From Chrysoporthe austroafricana (Eukaryota; Ascomycota; Sordariomycetes; Diaporthales; Cryphonectriaceae): DNA of 64,000 nt. Every line of letters begins with the position of its first letter. The first letter of the stretch is position 1. Below are positions 46,964 through 56,571 of this stretch, piece after piece. The translations under genes and the position numbers were made by a program. The stretch is taken from contig JYIP02000006.1 of assembly GCA_001051155.2 (NCBI GenBank), positions 4,030,001 through 4,094,000 on the forward strand, in the 5' to 3' direction. The notes under the pieces were generated by a model. That model was not told the origin of the DNA. It did not search any database and saw only the letters and a list, made by a program, of their open reading frames with translations.

Positions 46964-48180
46964 CTAGAAATGCTTCCGGGGCCGTCCTCTCTTCTTTATA
47001 TTACCGGACAGAATAGCAAGCTTAAGCTTCTTGCGTCTGGCTTGCAATTGCTTCCATTTATTAATCAGCTCCCCTATATGCCCCAAATTGCTCAAGGGCT
47101 TTAAAGTAAGCTTCCATGCAACTATATAGAAAGTCTTATTATCGATAACCTCCTTTCCGATAATTTTCAGAGCCTCCCATTCTCCTGCTAGCAGATTCCC
47201 AGAGCTAATCTTATTATCCGCCCGAATAGTTATTGCATCTTGCAGCTCAGGATATAGAGCGGCTGAAATGGTTTCTATAGCCGTACCTAGCAAGAGGTAA
47301 TAAGTATTAGGCTCGGGATACGAAACGGCCAATAATATTTCTGTAATAAGCGAAAGCTGGGGCAGTAAGCATACTGCATATGGCTGGCAAGTATAGGTCG
47401 CGAATAATAGAGGCGAGGACCCAATCAGAATAGTTCTCCCGGGGCATGGATCCAATAGCATCTCAATAAAGTCGTCGTCCACCCAGGGGTATATAATCCC
47501 GAATAGGGGCTCGGCCTGCATGCAAATCGAAACAAGAAAGATAGGGCGTAAAACCAGTATCGCGCCTACTATATCAAGGCTAGAAAGATTTTCATATCGG
47601 CTTATAGCCGGGGGCTTCGCTTCCGGCAAAAGTATAGGAAACGCCTCCGGAATTTCAGGAAAGCTAACGATAACTGGCAAGCTAAGCTCGAAAAGGTTAT
47701 AATGGCCGGGCTTCCGCCAAGCTAGGATATTTGCTGCAAAAGCCGATTTACGGTACGCCTTGCGGTTATCTTGGAATTATATCCATGCTAGGACCCGGCA
47801 TTAACGATATCCTAGGCAAGTGCAAATCTCGGGATTAGGCTATAGGTCTAAGCGAGCAAATAAGTACATATTGCCGTAAAAAGCACCCGGCTCGGTTTTA
47901 CTAAATTGAAATTTTTTCGTAAAAGGATTATAGCTATAAATCTCGATAAACGCTATCATATAATCGGCTGAAAAAGGAGGTAATAGTATTGAAGCTAGCG
48001 AGCTCAGTCTTGCAAAAAGGCGCGATTGCATTTTTTGTATCCGGATATAGCATTGGACGTAACGTTCGCGCCTGGTATTGCATATAATTATAAAGTCAAT
48101 ATGCTTAAAACCTATTAGATATCAGACAAGGTAAAATATCAATATCTCTACTATCTCCTTATTCATCCGAGCCAAGAACC
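46964..48180 (-). pseudogene. Chromodomain and AT-hook protein relic
   Basis: The open part (46964-47680, 238 codons) ends with EWEALKIIGKEVIDNKTFYI, then VAWKLTLKPLSNLGHIGELI, NKWKQLQARRKK and KKRGRPRKHF. The first two segments match a chromodomain (E-x-I-x2-K-x5-YLVKW-x4-TWEP-x-NL) with Thr-Leu-Lys-Pro at the TWEP place. The end is a classic AT-hook (RGRP core). Further upstream, reading continues through stops to about 48180 (FSADYMIAFIEIYSY). The protein probably bound modified histone tails and AT-rich DNA. It is interesting as cargo in a silenced element. Confidence 0.55.
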
Positions 48181-48328
48181 AGTCGGAGCTTTGTTTATAA
48201 TCTTACGATCCGTGCTATTTGCAGAGAATACCCGCAGCTTCTTTACTTGATTGCAAGGAAGGGGCAATAACCCTGGCAGATCTGGCTATCAAGCCGATAA
48301 ATTTCGTACTTGCGCTTTCGGCGATATC

Positions 48329-48645
48329 GCAATATCTACCTATCCGATATAAGGGTTTGCGCTTCCTAACCGAGGATCGTAGCCGCTAATAAAAGTCGTA
48401 CTTTTGCCATCTCGCGATATCCGCCTGTCCAATACAAGGGTTTGCGCCTCCCAACCGAGAATTGTAGCCGCCAATGAAAGTCGTACCTCTGCCGTTTTGC
48501 GATATCCGCTTGTCCAATATAAGGGTTTGCGCTTCCTAACCGAAAATCGTAGCCGCTAATGAAAGTCATGCTTTTGCTATCTCGCGATATCCGCCTATCT
48601 AATACGAAAGTCTGCGCTTCCCAACCGAATACCTATTACCCGATA
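48329..48645. repeat. 85-bp tandem repeat, ~3.7 copies
   Basis: Units start at 48329, 48414, 48499 and 48584 at a GC(G/A)ATATC box and share AAGGGTTTGCGC-TCC-AACCGA and GTAGCCGC-AATGAAAGTC. Identity is about 85-90 percent by eye. The period is not a multiple of three, so it is unlikely to be coding. Confidence 0.9.
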
Positions 48646-48649
48646 TTAC

Positions 48650-49430
48650 TAGGGCTTCGCGATTACGATATAACCCCGGGAGCAGGGCTTATCTAGGCGC
48701 TAGGCGAAAGGCGAAAGGCGAAAGAGGGGGGGGGCGGAGCCTCTTTGCGCTAGTACGGTAGACGATATTGCGACGAGTTCGAACCCTATTGGCGGTTACG
48801 ATATAGTCCAGATGCCAAAGCTAGCCTTGCCCCCTTTTCTCGAGTTGGCCTGCCTTATTCGGACGACAAATATATAATTATCAAGCCATTTCAGCAATAA
48901 TATATCAGCAAATCTATAGTATCTTGAATCAGTGCCCTGCGCCTTACTCGCATATCAGCTTGCTAGGTTAAGACGATATATATGAAATAATGGGGCTACT
49001 CGAGAGGTGGTATATCGGTATATTAGTAGCGAAAACCGGGATAGGACTTATATAATAATAATAATTCGGTCGGTTGTATAATACTGGTAATATCGCTAGC
49101 CTGTTACGGTCGGTCGGTTCAAGACTAAGGTCTTTCGGGCCCGCTATTAACTAGATAGTAGTTAGCCTCGATATGTATATTTGGGGAGAGAATTTAAGGA
49201 ATACTTGCAGGAAATGGAAAAATAGGGCTAGAGCTGAGCGGGAATGGCGAAGCAAATATTGCCAGGCATGGGGGCTTTGGGCGCGCGGGAAGAAAGGAAG
49301 AAGCTGGGACAGAAGCGCAGAATTTATAGATAGCAGAAAAAAGTTCATGCCTGAAACACACGCGGGCCGCAATGCATGCACTGGCTATACTTTCCTGATG
49401 CGGTAACAGGAGCTCGAAACGGCAATACAT
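48650..49430. other. Non-coding right margin of the Starship-like block
   Basis: Contains AGGCGAAAGGCGAAAGGCGA repeats and a G-run at about 48705-48740, and two GGTCGGT-rich clusters at 49065-49110. A GC-richer island lies at 49190-49390 with open frames on both strands that show no known motif. At 49430-49441 a TTAC-N7-A string occurs where composition turns AT-rich. Confidence 0.45.
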
Positions 49431-50240
49431 TACTGTTATAAAAATAGCTATAATTATATCGGGTAGCTTTAAAAACTTAATAAATCCGCTTTATATTGGT
49501 TATATCAAGAGCTTAATAAGTTCGAATTCTGACAAAACGTATTATAAGCAGAAAGGATTAAATAGCTCGAAATATATTCGTTATATTTAAAGTTATTAAT
49601 ATATTTCAGTCTTTAAATATTTTATACTGTTTATAAAAAAGCTTTATAAAGCTAAGAATGAGCTTGATATAATAGTAACGGGTATTGAAATTAGCAGAAT
49701 TATTCTTTTTCCGTATACTTTTAAAAGATTTAAGAAAAGAAAAGAGCCGGCTATAGCCAATTCTAATAAGGATAAGAAAGATCTTAAAACCTTTTATGCT
49801 TTACGAATAAAGTTTCAAAAGAGAAAGGCGCTTGCAATAGCCAGTTCGAATATTATTATCGCTAGTTTTCGATTTAACCCGATTATATCGAGCAAAACGA
49901 AATTAAAATACGCTATTTAGGCTTAGAAAGCCGCATTTAAATATTTTAAATCTAATAATTTCAAGCCTATAGATAATAAGCTCGAATGCTTGGAAAAGCT
50001 GCAGAATAAGCTAGAAAAGCAAGAGATAGAAAGGGCTTAGAATTCGAAAAAGCAGAAACGTATTCTTATTTCCGTTATTATTTCCTAGAATGCTATTTCT
50101 TAGCCAGTAGCCATATAGCCTCTTTTAGTTTCTCGTATTGGCCGGTTATTTAAGGATTAGTATTTTGAATATAAGGCTGCTATTACGGATATTCGCAAGA
50201 TTCTTGATCGCTTTAATCTTTTGCCGGATATTTGATCCTA
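49430..50240 (+). pseudogene. C-terminal part of copia antisense ORF (inferred)
   Basis: Plus-strand frames read CYKNSYNYIG, then LNKSALYWLYQELNKFEF. After a frame change come ELDIIVTGIEISRIILFPYT, KRFKKRKEPAIANSNKDKKD and LECLEKLQNKLEKQEIERA, then AITDIRKILDRFNLLPDI. Stops sit at Gln-type sites. It lies opposite to the end of copia pol, where a minus-strand element has its 3' region. I infer it was continuous with 11890-12880 before the 36.5-kb insertion. The product is unknown, with a basic and coiled-coil character. Confidence 0.45.
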
Positions 50241-50349
50241 AGTAAATATAAGGTCTGGGCGCGTAAGTTGCGTTAAATTGAGCTTGGGTAAGTTATAACT
50301 TTATTTAAAATAAATAAAATATGCGCTAGGCTTGCAATATATTTTTTTT

Positions 50350-53300
50350 TCAGTTTTTTTTTGAGATTTTGTATTGTATATCTTATAAGTTTAAAATTGC
50401 TTTGAAATGCTCGAACTGAGCTCGATTAAAGTTTTTCGTTAGCTTATTTGCTAGTATATCTTGTATTAGCAAATATAATATAATAAAAGTTTTTTTCTAA
50501 TATTCTTGCTTTAGCTATATTTGCTAAATATCGATATAATAAAGCTTAATACTAATTCTTTTATATTTAGATATTATTAGCCAAATAGTCTGGTTATTAT
50601 TATAGAATAATCTTTATAGTTCGTTTAAATCCAGAGCTAAATTTCTAAATAAGCGCTGCAAAGAAACTATTTTTTTCGTAATAATAAATAAGGTATTTAG
50701 TTTAGCTTTTATTATAGAAATCGAAACTATATTTTATTTTGCCGATTTCTAGTATATTAGCTTTCCGAAAAGGGTTATTATATATCCGTATATAGATTTT
50801 CTATTTTTAGCGTTATTTGCAAACAAAGCATTTCCAGCTATAAGCAATATTTAAGTTTCAGAATAGCTTTTTCCGTATTGGATAGCTAGGAATTTTATAA
50901 TATACAGATAATATATAATTCGGTTTATAGCTTTTATATATTTAAATCCGGGATTTATTAAAAACTTTAATAGCAAAGCGTATGCAAAAGCTATATCTGG
51001 ATATATTATAATTATTATATATAAGATAAATCCTATTTTCTTTTAGTATATCTTGATTTGGCTTTCTAGAGCTTGCTTAATAAATTTCTTTAGAATTTTA
51101 AGTTTAAGAAATATATATAGAAAAGCGGCTTTATTATCGATAAATTTGAACTTGCTCGCTATCTTATTAATATACGAATCGTAAATTAAGTTTATAATAT
51201 ACTATTTCCGGTTTCGGAATATATACATTTTTAAGAACTATTCCACAGCTCTTTAATCTTTAATTTCGTACTTTTTATAAATGCTATTCTTTATTTCTAT
51301 AGCCTTTTTTATATATTTTCTAAAGTAAATAAAAAGTATATTATCTATATAAAACAGAACGATTAGTTTGCTATTTGTATTAATAAATATATAAGGCTTT
51401 TCCGGAAAAGCTTTTAGATTAAGCTCGAAAAGCATTAAACAGAAATATTTGTATTAAAGCAATAGCGAGTTTCTTAAGCCATATAGTGCTTTCGATAGCA
51501 TTGCGATTTTGCTTTGTTTTTTAAACTTATCTGGCAATTTGCAAAATACGCTTTCCAAGCCTTTTCGATTAGCATTTAGAAACGCATTTATTATATCCAT
51601 TTAATCGATTTCAAAATCGAAATATGCTATTACGGCTATAAGAATACGAAAAGTGCGCGCCGTTAATATAATAGCATATATATTTTGCATTATATTTGGC
51701 TTTTGCAAGTTATTGCATATATAAATTCGAATTTTGAAAAAGCTAAAATAGCTATTTTCGTTAAGCTTATATCTATATACTTATTTGAGCGGAAAAGGCA
51801 TAAATATTGCTTTTTTATATTCGGTTATTTTCTATATTCTTATTTTTATAAGTTCCCGGAGGTTTGCCTTTATAGTTTCGAGCTATTAAGCTTAATAGAA
51901 GCCTTTTCGGGCTTTATTCCAATTCTTTAATAAAGGAAGAAAATTACTATTATATTTCTTTTTATTAGTTTTTGGAATTGCTAACGGAAAAGCAAACGAA
52001 TGCTTTTATTAAGAATGAAAAGCGCTTTTTCTTTATACGGATGCCTTTTTAATTGCTGCAGCTATTACGCTATATATAATTTAAAAGCGCTAATTTTAAA
52101 TTCGAAATTTGCTTTTTTATTAATTAAGCAAGAAAATAGCGAAAAGGGCATTTATAACGCTTATATTTGGCTTAAAAGCTATTGCGAACAAGCTTTAAAT
52201 ATTATATACTTTATTTATCAGATTTTTAATTCTGCCCGAATATCGTATAAATTCTGTTTTATAAATTTCTATAGCTTTATAATAATATTTTATTTATAAT
52301 ATCTAGAATTCGTACCTTTATACTTTAAGTTGAATTTTAGCTTGAATAGCAAATATATTTATAGCTGGTTCAGTTTATTCTTCATTCGTAAATATCTATC
52401 GGAATATCGGATTATCTGTTTTACTTTTTGCGTTTTAAAGACCTTTCCGGGTATACGGTTCCGGAATATATTCTGGGGTCGGGATCTTTTGTGCCTGATT
52501 TCCTAAGCTTTTTCTCTGAAAAGAATCGCTTTGCAAAAGCATTCCATTTTCAGCTTCAAATATTCCTATCCCTGAATTCCGGCCCAGAATATCTTCTATA
52601 ATAGGACTAGAATAATTATTATTCCCGTTATTAATAGGCTAATTAATACTTTAATTTTCCGAACTAATATCGCTTTTAGAAAATATATCTTTAAGAGCTT
52701 TTATAATAATCGTATTTAGAATTTTCTCTAGTTTAATAATTTCCGGGAAGATTTTCTCGATCTGAATAACGGATAAAATATCCGCTGCTTTTTCTTTTTG
52801 AAAGTTGTAAAACTAATTTTTATCAAATCAGATATTGCGCATAATTCTAATTCTATTAAGCGCAAGAATTTAAATATAATATAAATTCGTAGCTATATAG
52901 CTAATAAGATAATTTATATATGCTCTAGAACCCGTTTTTATATCGTGCTTGCTAAAGCTTGCTTTGCGCTTTTCTCGCAATATATATATTCGGTATTTAT
53001 ATATATAAATGCTAGCTTAATTTAATTTCAAATCCGATATAATTAGTTTAATTATTTCAAGCTTATACTAGCGGAAATATTGCTTGAATTAGCTATACAA
53101 TATCGTATTTAGTATTTCTATTTATTTTTTTAAAGAAAGCGAAATATTAATTAGTTAAATTATTGCTTTAATATATTCCGGCTATAGATTTTCGGATAAA
53201 TAAGCTAATAAGCAAAGAGCTAATGCGCGCTTAATATATTCTTTTCTGGCCCGTTTAGCGTTTCCGTTTAGCTTTTTTATATATAAAAGAGCAATTTCAA

Positions 53301-55835
53301 AATCGATTTTTTATTTTGCGTATTATTAAGTATATATTATATCTAAATTTATCCGGATAATAGCTGCTTCCGTATTTTATCTAATTTTGCAAATATAGAG
53401 TTTATATTACTTTTATATTCAAATTTCAAAGCTTATAAGCATAATAAATACTATTAATTACGCTTTATCGTTTAACGTATAAGCAAATAATTTCTTAGAA
53501 TATTCGTTTTTAATTATAAGAACGTATTTTGATTTATTTTATATTTCGTAAAATATAAATAAATTTTAGCAAATATATTAAAAAGGGCGAAAATTAATAT
53601 TTTCAGATTTTATATATCTAATAACTTTTATAATAAAAGCTTAAATATAATATTTATATTAAATGCGTTTCGTATTATTAATCTTTATATTTCGTATAGC
53701 TCGAACGAATTATTTTAGAATATTAATATTTAAATATTCCGATTTTAAATATTAAAAATACTCTAAATCGCTTTTTAGCAGTATTTTATTTATAAATAAA
53801 CAAAATGGCTTTTTATAATTGCTCGATTTCCGAAATAGTAATGCAAAAATTCCTATATTGCTTGAAAGAATTTATATCGAAAGTATAATATAGAAAGAAT
53901 TAATAAAAGGAATATATTTAAAGAAAATTAAATTGAATTGTCTTTATAGCTTAGTTATTATAAAATTTCGTTTAAGTAATCTAAAATGCAATATATAATC
54001 CAAATTGCAATACTAAATTTGCTTTTCAAATAACCGAATTTCCGAAATAATATTAATATAGAATCTTTTTATTATTGCGATTTGAGATAGAATAAAGTTT
54101 TCTGTATTCGGTCCGCTTTTTCTATTCAGAATGCTTTTAAAATAGCGAATATTATACTTTTTAATTAAGAGCATTAAAATGCTAATATTAATAATTTCTC
54201 TATTATATATAGCTCTAAAAGATTTAAGCTCGAAAAAGCTAATGCTATTAACGAAATATATAATGCTATAATTATCCAAAATAGTATTTCGAGAAAAAGA
54301 ATGGAAAGCTTAAAATAATATAAAATAAATTCTATCGCTTATTAGCAATTATATAAAGAAATCCGGATTAATAAAGATATTTAGCGAAATAAATAATAAA
54401 AAGCATAAATTAATCTTTTTAGTAATAGCTATTAAGCTTAATAATTAATAATATTAAAATAAGAATCTTTAATATTTTGGTTAATATTTTAGCTAGTATT
54501 TTGGCTAATATTATTTTCTATTAATATATATTTCTAGCTATATAGCAGCTAACCGAGCTTTATAAGTTTTTTTGCTAATATTAAATATCTTTTGCTATTT
54601 AATTTCTATAAGGCTATTTTTCGTTTTGTTTTAAAAATAAATTTAAATTATTTTTCGAATTTCTTCTTTTATATATAAATGAATTTCAATTTTCGGTAAA
54701 TTTAAAAGATTTAAGTATATATATAGTTTTCGGTTTTGCAAAGGTATTTGGAAAAAGCTTTCTAGATTAAATTAGTATTAATATTAGCGGATTAATATTT
54801 TTTGTTATTAATAAATCTAGATTTCGAGCTTTTAAAAATTATAAAAATATTTAAAGTCTTAAACTTTTTAAATTGCTATTAATAGTAAAGAAATATTATA
54901 TAAGCTTTTAATAGCTTTTTAAGTATTATTAGCTAATTTCCAAGCTAATTAACTAGAATAAAATTTTACTTTTTTCTTTTAATTTATTCTAATACAAAAT
55001 ATACCGAAATTGCTTTAAGAAAATTATTTGCTTTCTGAAAATCTTTAATATCCGAAAGGCTATATATTTGAACTTGCCGAAAGAAAATATAAAATATATA
55101 ATATTAAGCCTATAAGTTTATATTTGAATACGCGATCTTTTCAAAATAATTTTTATATTAGATACGGATAGCATTTTTGATATTTGAATCTGAAAAGCAG
55201 AAATCTTTCTTAATATTCCGTACTAGCAGCTAGATATTCTAGCCTTTCATTTCCTTAAAAAACTAAACGTACGAATCGAGGATAGAGCTTAAGATAATAT
55301 TTTAGACTTAAACCCAAAAGCATTCAATATCTTTCGCTTGGAAGAATCTCGTTAGGAAATCCAGCTTAGCAATTTCGAATTCGAGCCGGAACTCTTCTAT
55401 ATAGCTTTATCGAAAGAGACTTTCGTATTTAAGCGGTTTAGCAAGTTCAGTATTCGTAAATATTAATAAGGTTTCTATATTAAGCATTTGCTAAATATCG
55501 AATATTTCTTTCTGAATTCTATACTATTAAAACGCCTTATCGGAAGCTTCCTTGCGACTGAGTTCCCGAAATTTTACAAATTGATCGAAAGTTATAAAAA
55601 TTGGTTTGTAGCTCGGATAAATCCTATTAGGCCTGTCTGGATCGATATAATCCCAGATATGCTTTATCTGGCTATAGGACTTGAAAGAGGCGAACCAGGT
55701 TGGAAAATCGTAGCTATCTGTATAGCGTACGGATATATTAAGCTTTTCTAGGTTCTGGGTAGCCATAGCGAGCGTATAAAGAACCAAAAGAGGGACTGGA
55801 CAAATGGGATAAAAGTAAAGCGATCGATTAGGTAC
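50350..55835 (-). pseudogene. Copia-type gag-pol, heavily RIPed
   Basis: On the minus strand gag begins at about 55768 (MATQNLEKLNISVRYTDSYD). Its copia-like N-terminal domain reads FPTWFASFKSYSQIKHIWDY. RT at about 51620-51250 has a QMD-VVNAFLNA-type motif with a stop for Gln, LSKALYGL, and the catalytic box Tyr-Ile-Asp-Asn. RNase H at about 50880-50590 reads ANNAKNRKSIYGYIITLFGK and NIVSISIIKAKLNTLFIITK, matching DA-x-RKST-x-GY and STTEAE. Integrase lies between but is too decayed to outline. The gag-(IN)-RT-RH layout with RT near the end supports Pseudoviridae. Confidence 0.82.
51253..51640 (-). pseudogene. Copia reverse transcriptase core
   Basis: The minus strand reads EID then a stop, MDIINAFLNA (51573-51610), then KALYGLRNSLLL. 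The open 60-codon part is 51253-51435. Its catalytic box is LIVLFYIDNILFIY, where YVDD is expected, so the second Asp has become Asn (GAT to AAT). Confidence 0.82.
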
Positions 55836-56059
55836 TGTTTTAACAGATAAGGGGAAGATAAAGTCCTTTAGTACGAACCGGGCTTATAATTATAGCGAAA
55901 TAAGTACCTAATATCGAGCATAGGAAAGAATAAATGAGTATTGAGATTGAAATCTGTCTTCTACAAAAGAGAGTGAAAATGACTGTATAGTGCTTAGCCA
56001 GAAATATATAGAGCACAGAAATGCCAGGGTTAGGGTGCTGGTTGCTCTACTTTTCCATA
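55836..56059 (-). repeat. Right LTR (5' LTR) of copia-type element
   Basis: The 224-bp segment begins TGTTTTAACAG and ends CCATA. The gag start lies about 70 bp inside on the minus strand, as expected for a 5' LTR. It matches the left LTR except for a roughly 50-bp region absent from that copy. The terminal CA expected of LTRs reads TA, consistent with RIP. CAAAG follows directly. Confidence 0.75.
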
Positions 56060-56205
56060 CAAAGAGCTAGGGAATAAGTTTATCGTAAGTCTTATAAGCC
56101 CCCTATCTCGCAAACTTTTAACTACAAAGTTTAAATATAATAGAAAGTATACGATGCTTTATGCTATGCTAATATATTATTTCTTCTTCTGCGATCGTGG
56201 AAACA
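56060..56205. repeat. Right half of the split old repeat, with CAAAG duplication
   Basis: The first five bases repeat 11573-11577. The rest (AGCTAGGGAATAAGTTTATC, CGTAAGTCTTATAAGCC, ATGCTTTATGCTATGCTAAT) aligns with 61826-61945. With 11460-11577 it rebuilds one continuous repeat. It marks the right edge of the composite insertion. Confidence 0.75.
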
Positions 56206-56571
56206 ATTACTGAGGCGCATGTATATAATATATATAGTTGTTATACGGTCGCTACGGGGTCGTCCGGGCTCAGGAGGCCCCCTACACGTTAAGGCACTGT
56301 TGGGAGATATCGCCCCGCTTGAGATGTATCAGGAGGAAACCAACTGCATAAGGAAGGTGGTTGAGTAATGGGAGCCTGAGGCAGCGACGCCTCCCCGCTG
56401 AACTATAAGTAAGATGGGAAAGAGCCGCGAAAGTTAAGGAAGGACCTAGTTCCTTAAGCACTCCTTAGACCCCCTTATCAATCATTATTGAATTGAAGCA
56501 GACCCTTCTCATACTTATCATCTTATTGATTGCCATTTTCTCTTCGATCTTGCGACCTGACATTTGATACT
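56206..56571. other. Transition to non-RIPed DNA; upstream region of next gene
   Basis: Base composition shifts here from TA-rich to balanced. No gene is visible. A TATATAATATATATAG string (56221-56237) and the following balanced region are the only candidates for a promoter of the F-box-like gene. No clear motif can be assigned. Confidence 0.5.

Larger units (their letters stand above)
12900..49430 (+). mobile_element. Starship-like giant transposon relic (captain + cargo)
   Basis: Starships are fungal elements mobilised by a DUF3435 tyrosine recombinase (captain) sited at one end and reading inward. Recurrent cargo includes DUF3723, ferric reductases, patatin-like phospholipases and NLR-type genes. 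Here a DUF3435 relic starts about 300 bp inside the left edge and points inward. DUF3723 (24.9-27.4 kb), ferric reductase (37.9-39.7 kb), patatin (34.0-36.3 kb) and ankyrin-protein relics follow. The edges are placed where very AT-rich copia sequence gives way to mixed composition. They are uncertain by roughly 100 bp, and no terminal repeats were found. Confidence 0.7.
11578..56059 (-). mobile_element. Copia-type LTR element carrying a ~36.5-kb nested insertion
   Basis: The two LTRs (11578-11746 and 55836-56059) share orientation, and each outer side abuts CAAAG. The outer flanks together rebuild one repeat, present unbroken at 61.7-61.95 kb. Only about 7.5 kb of the interior is copia-like: 49.4-55.8 kb, plus 11.75-12.9 kb next to the left LTR. 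The remainder is the Starship-like block. The simplest history is copia into the old repeat, then the giant element into copia, then RIP. Confidence 0.65.
1..56250. other. RIP-degraded, AT-rich block
   Basis: Nearly every readable reading frame here is cut by stop codons where the family expects Gln, Arg or Trp, which fits CpA to TpA change on either strand. Several different elements independently show His to Tyr and Asp to Asn at key residues. This is the footprint of repeat-induced point mutation, a premeiotic process of filamentous ascomycetes that mutates duplicated DNA. Local islands (about 37.6, 39.9-40.4, 48.7 and 49.2 kb, and the 12-bp arrays) stay GC-rich. The edge near 56.2 kb is abrupt. 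The decisive computation is a sliding TpA/ApT and (CpA+TpG)/(ApC+GpT) plot, which I could not run. Confidence 0.9.

Noticed and set aside
49173..49430. Small GC-rich gene at 49.2 kb
   Set aside because: Open frames on both strands with no family motif. Explained by local GC content.
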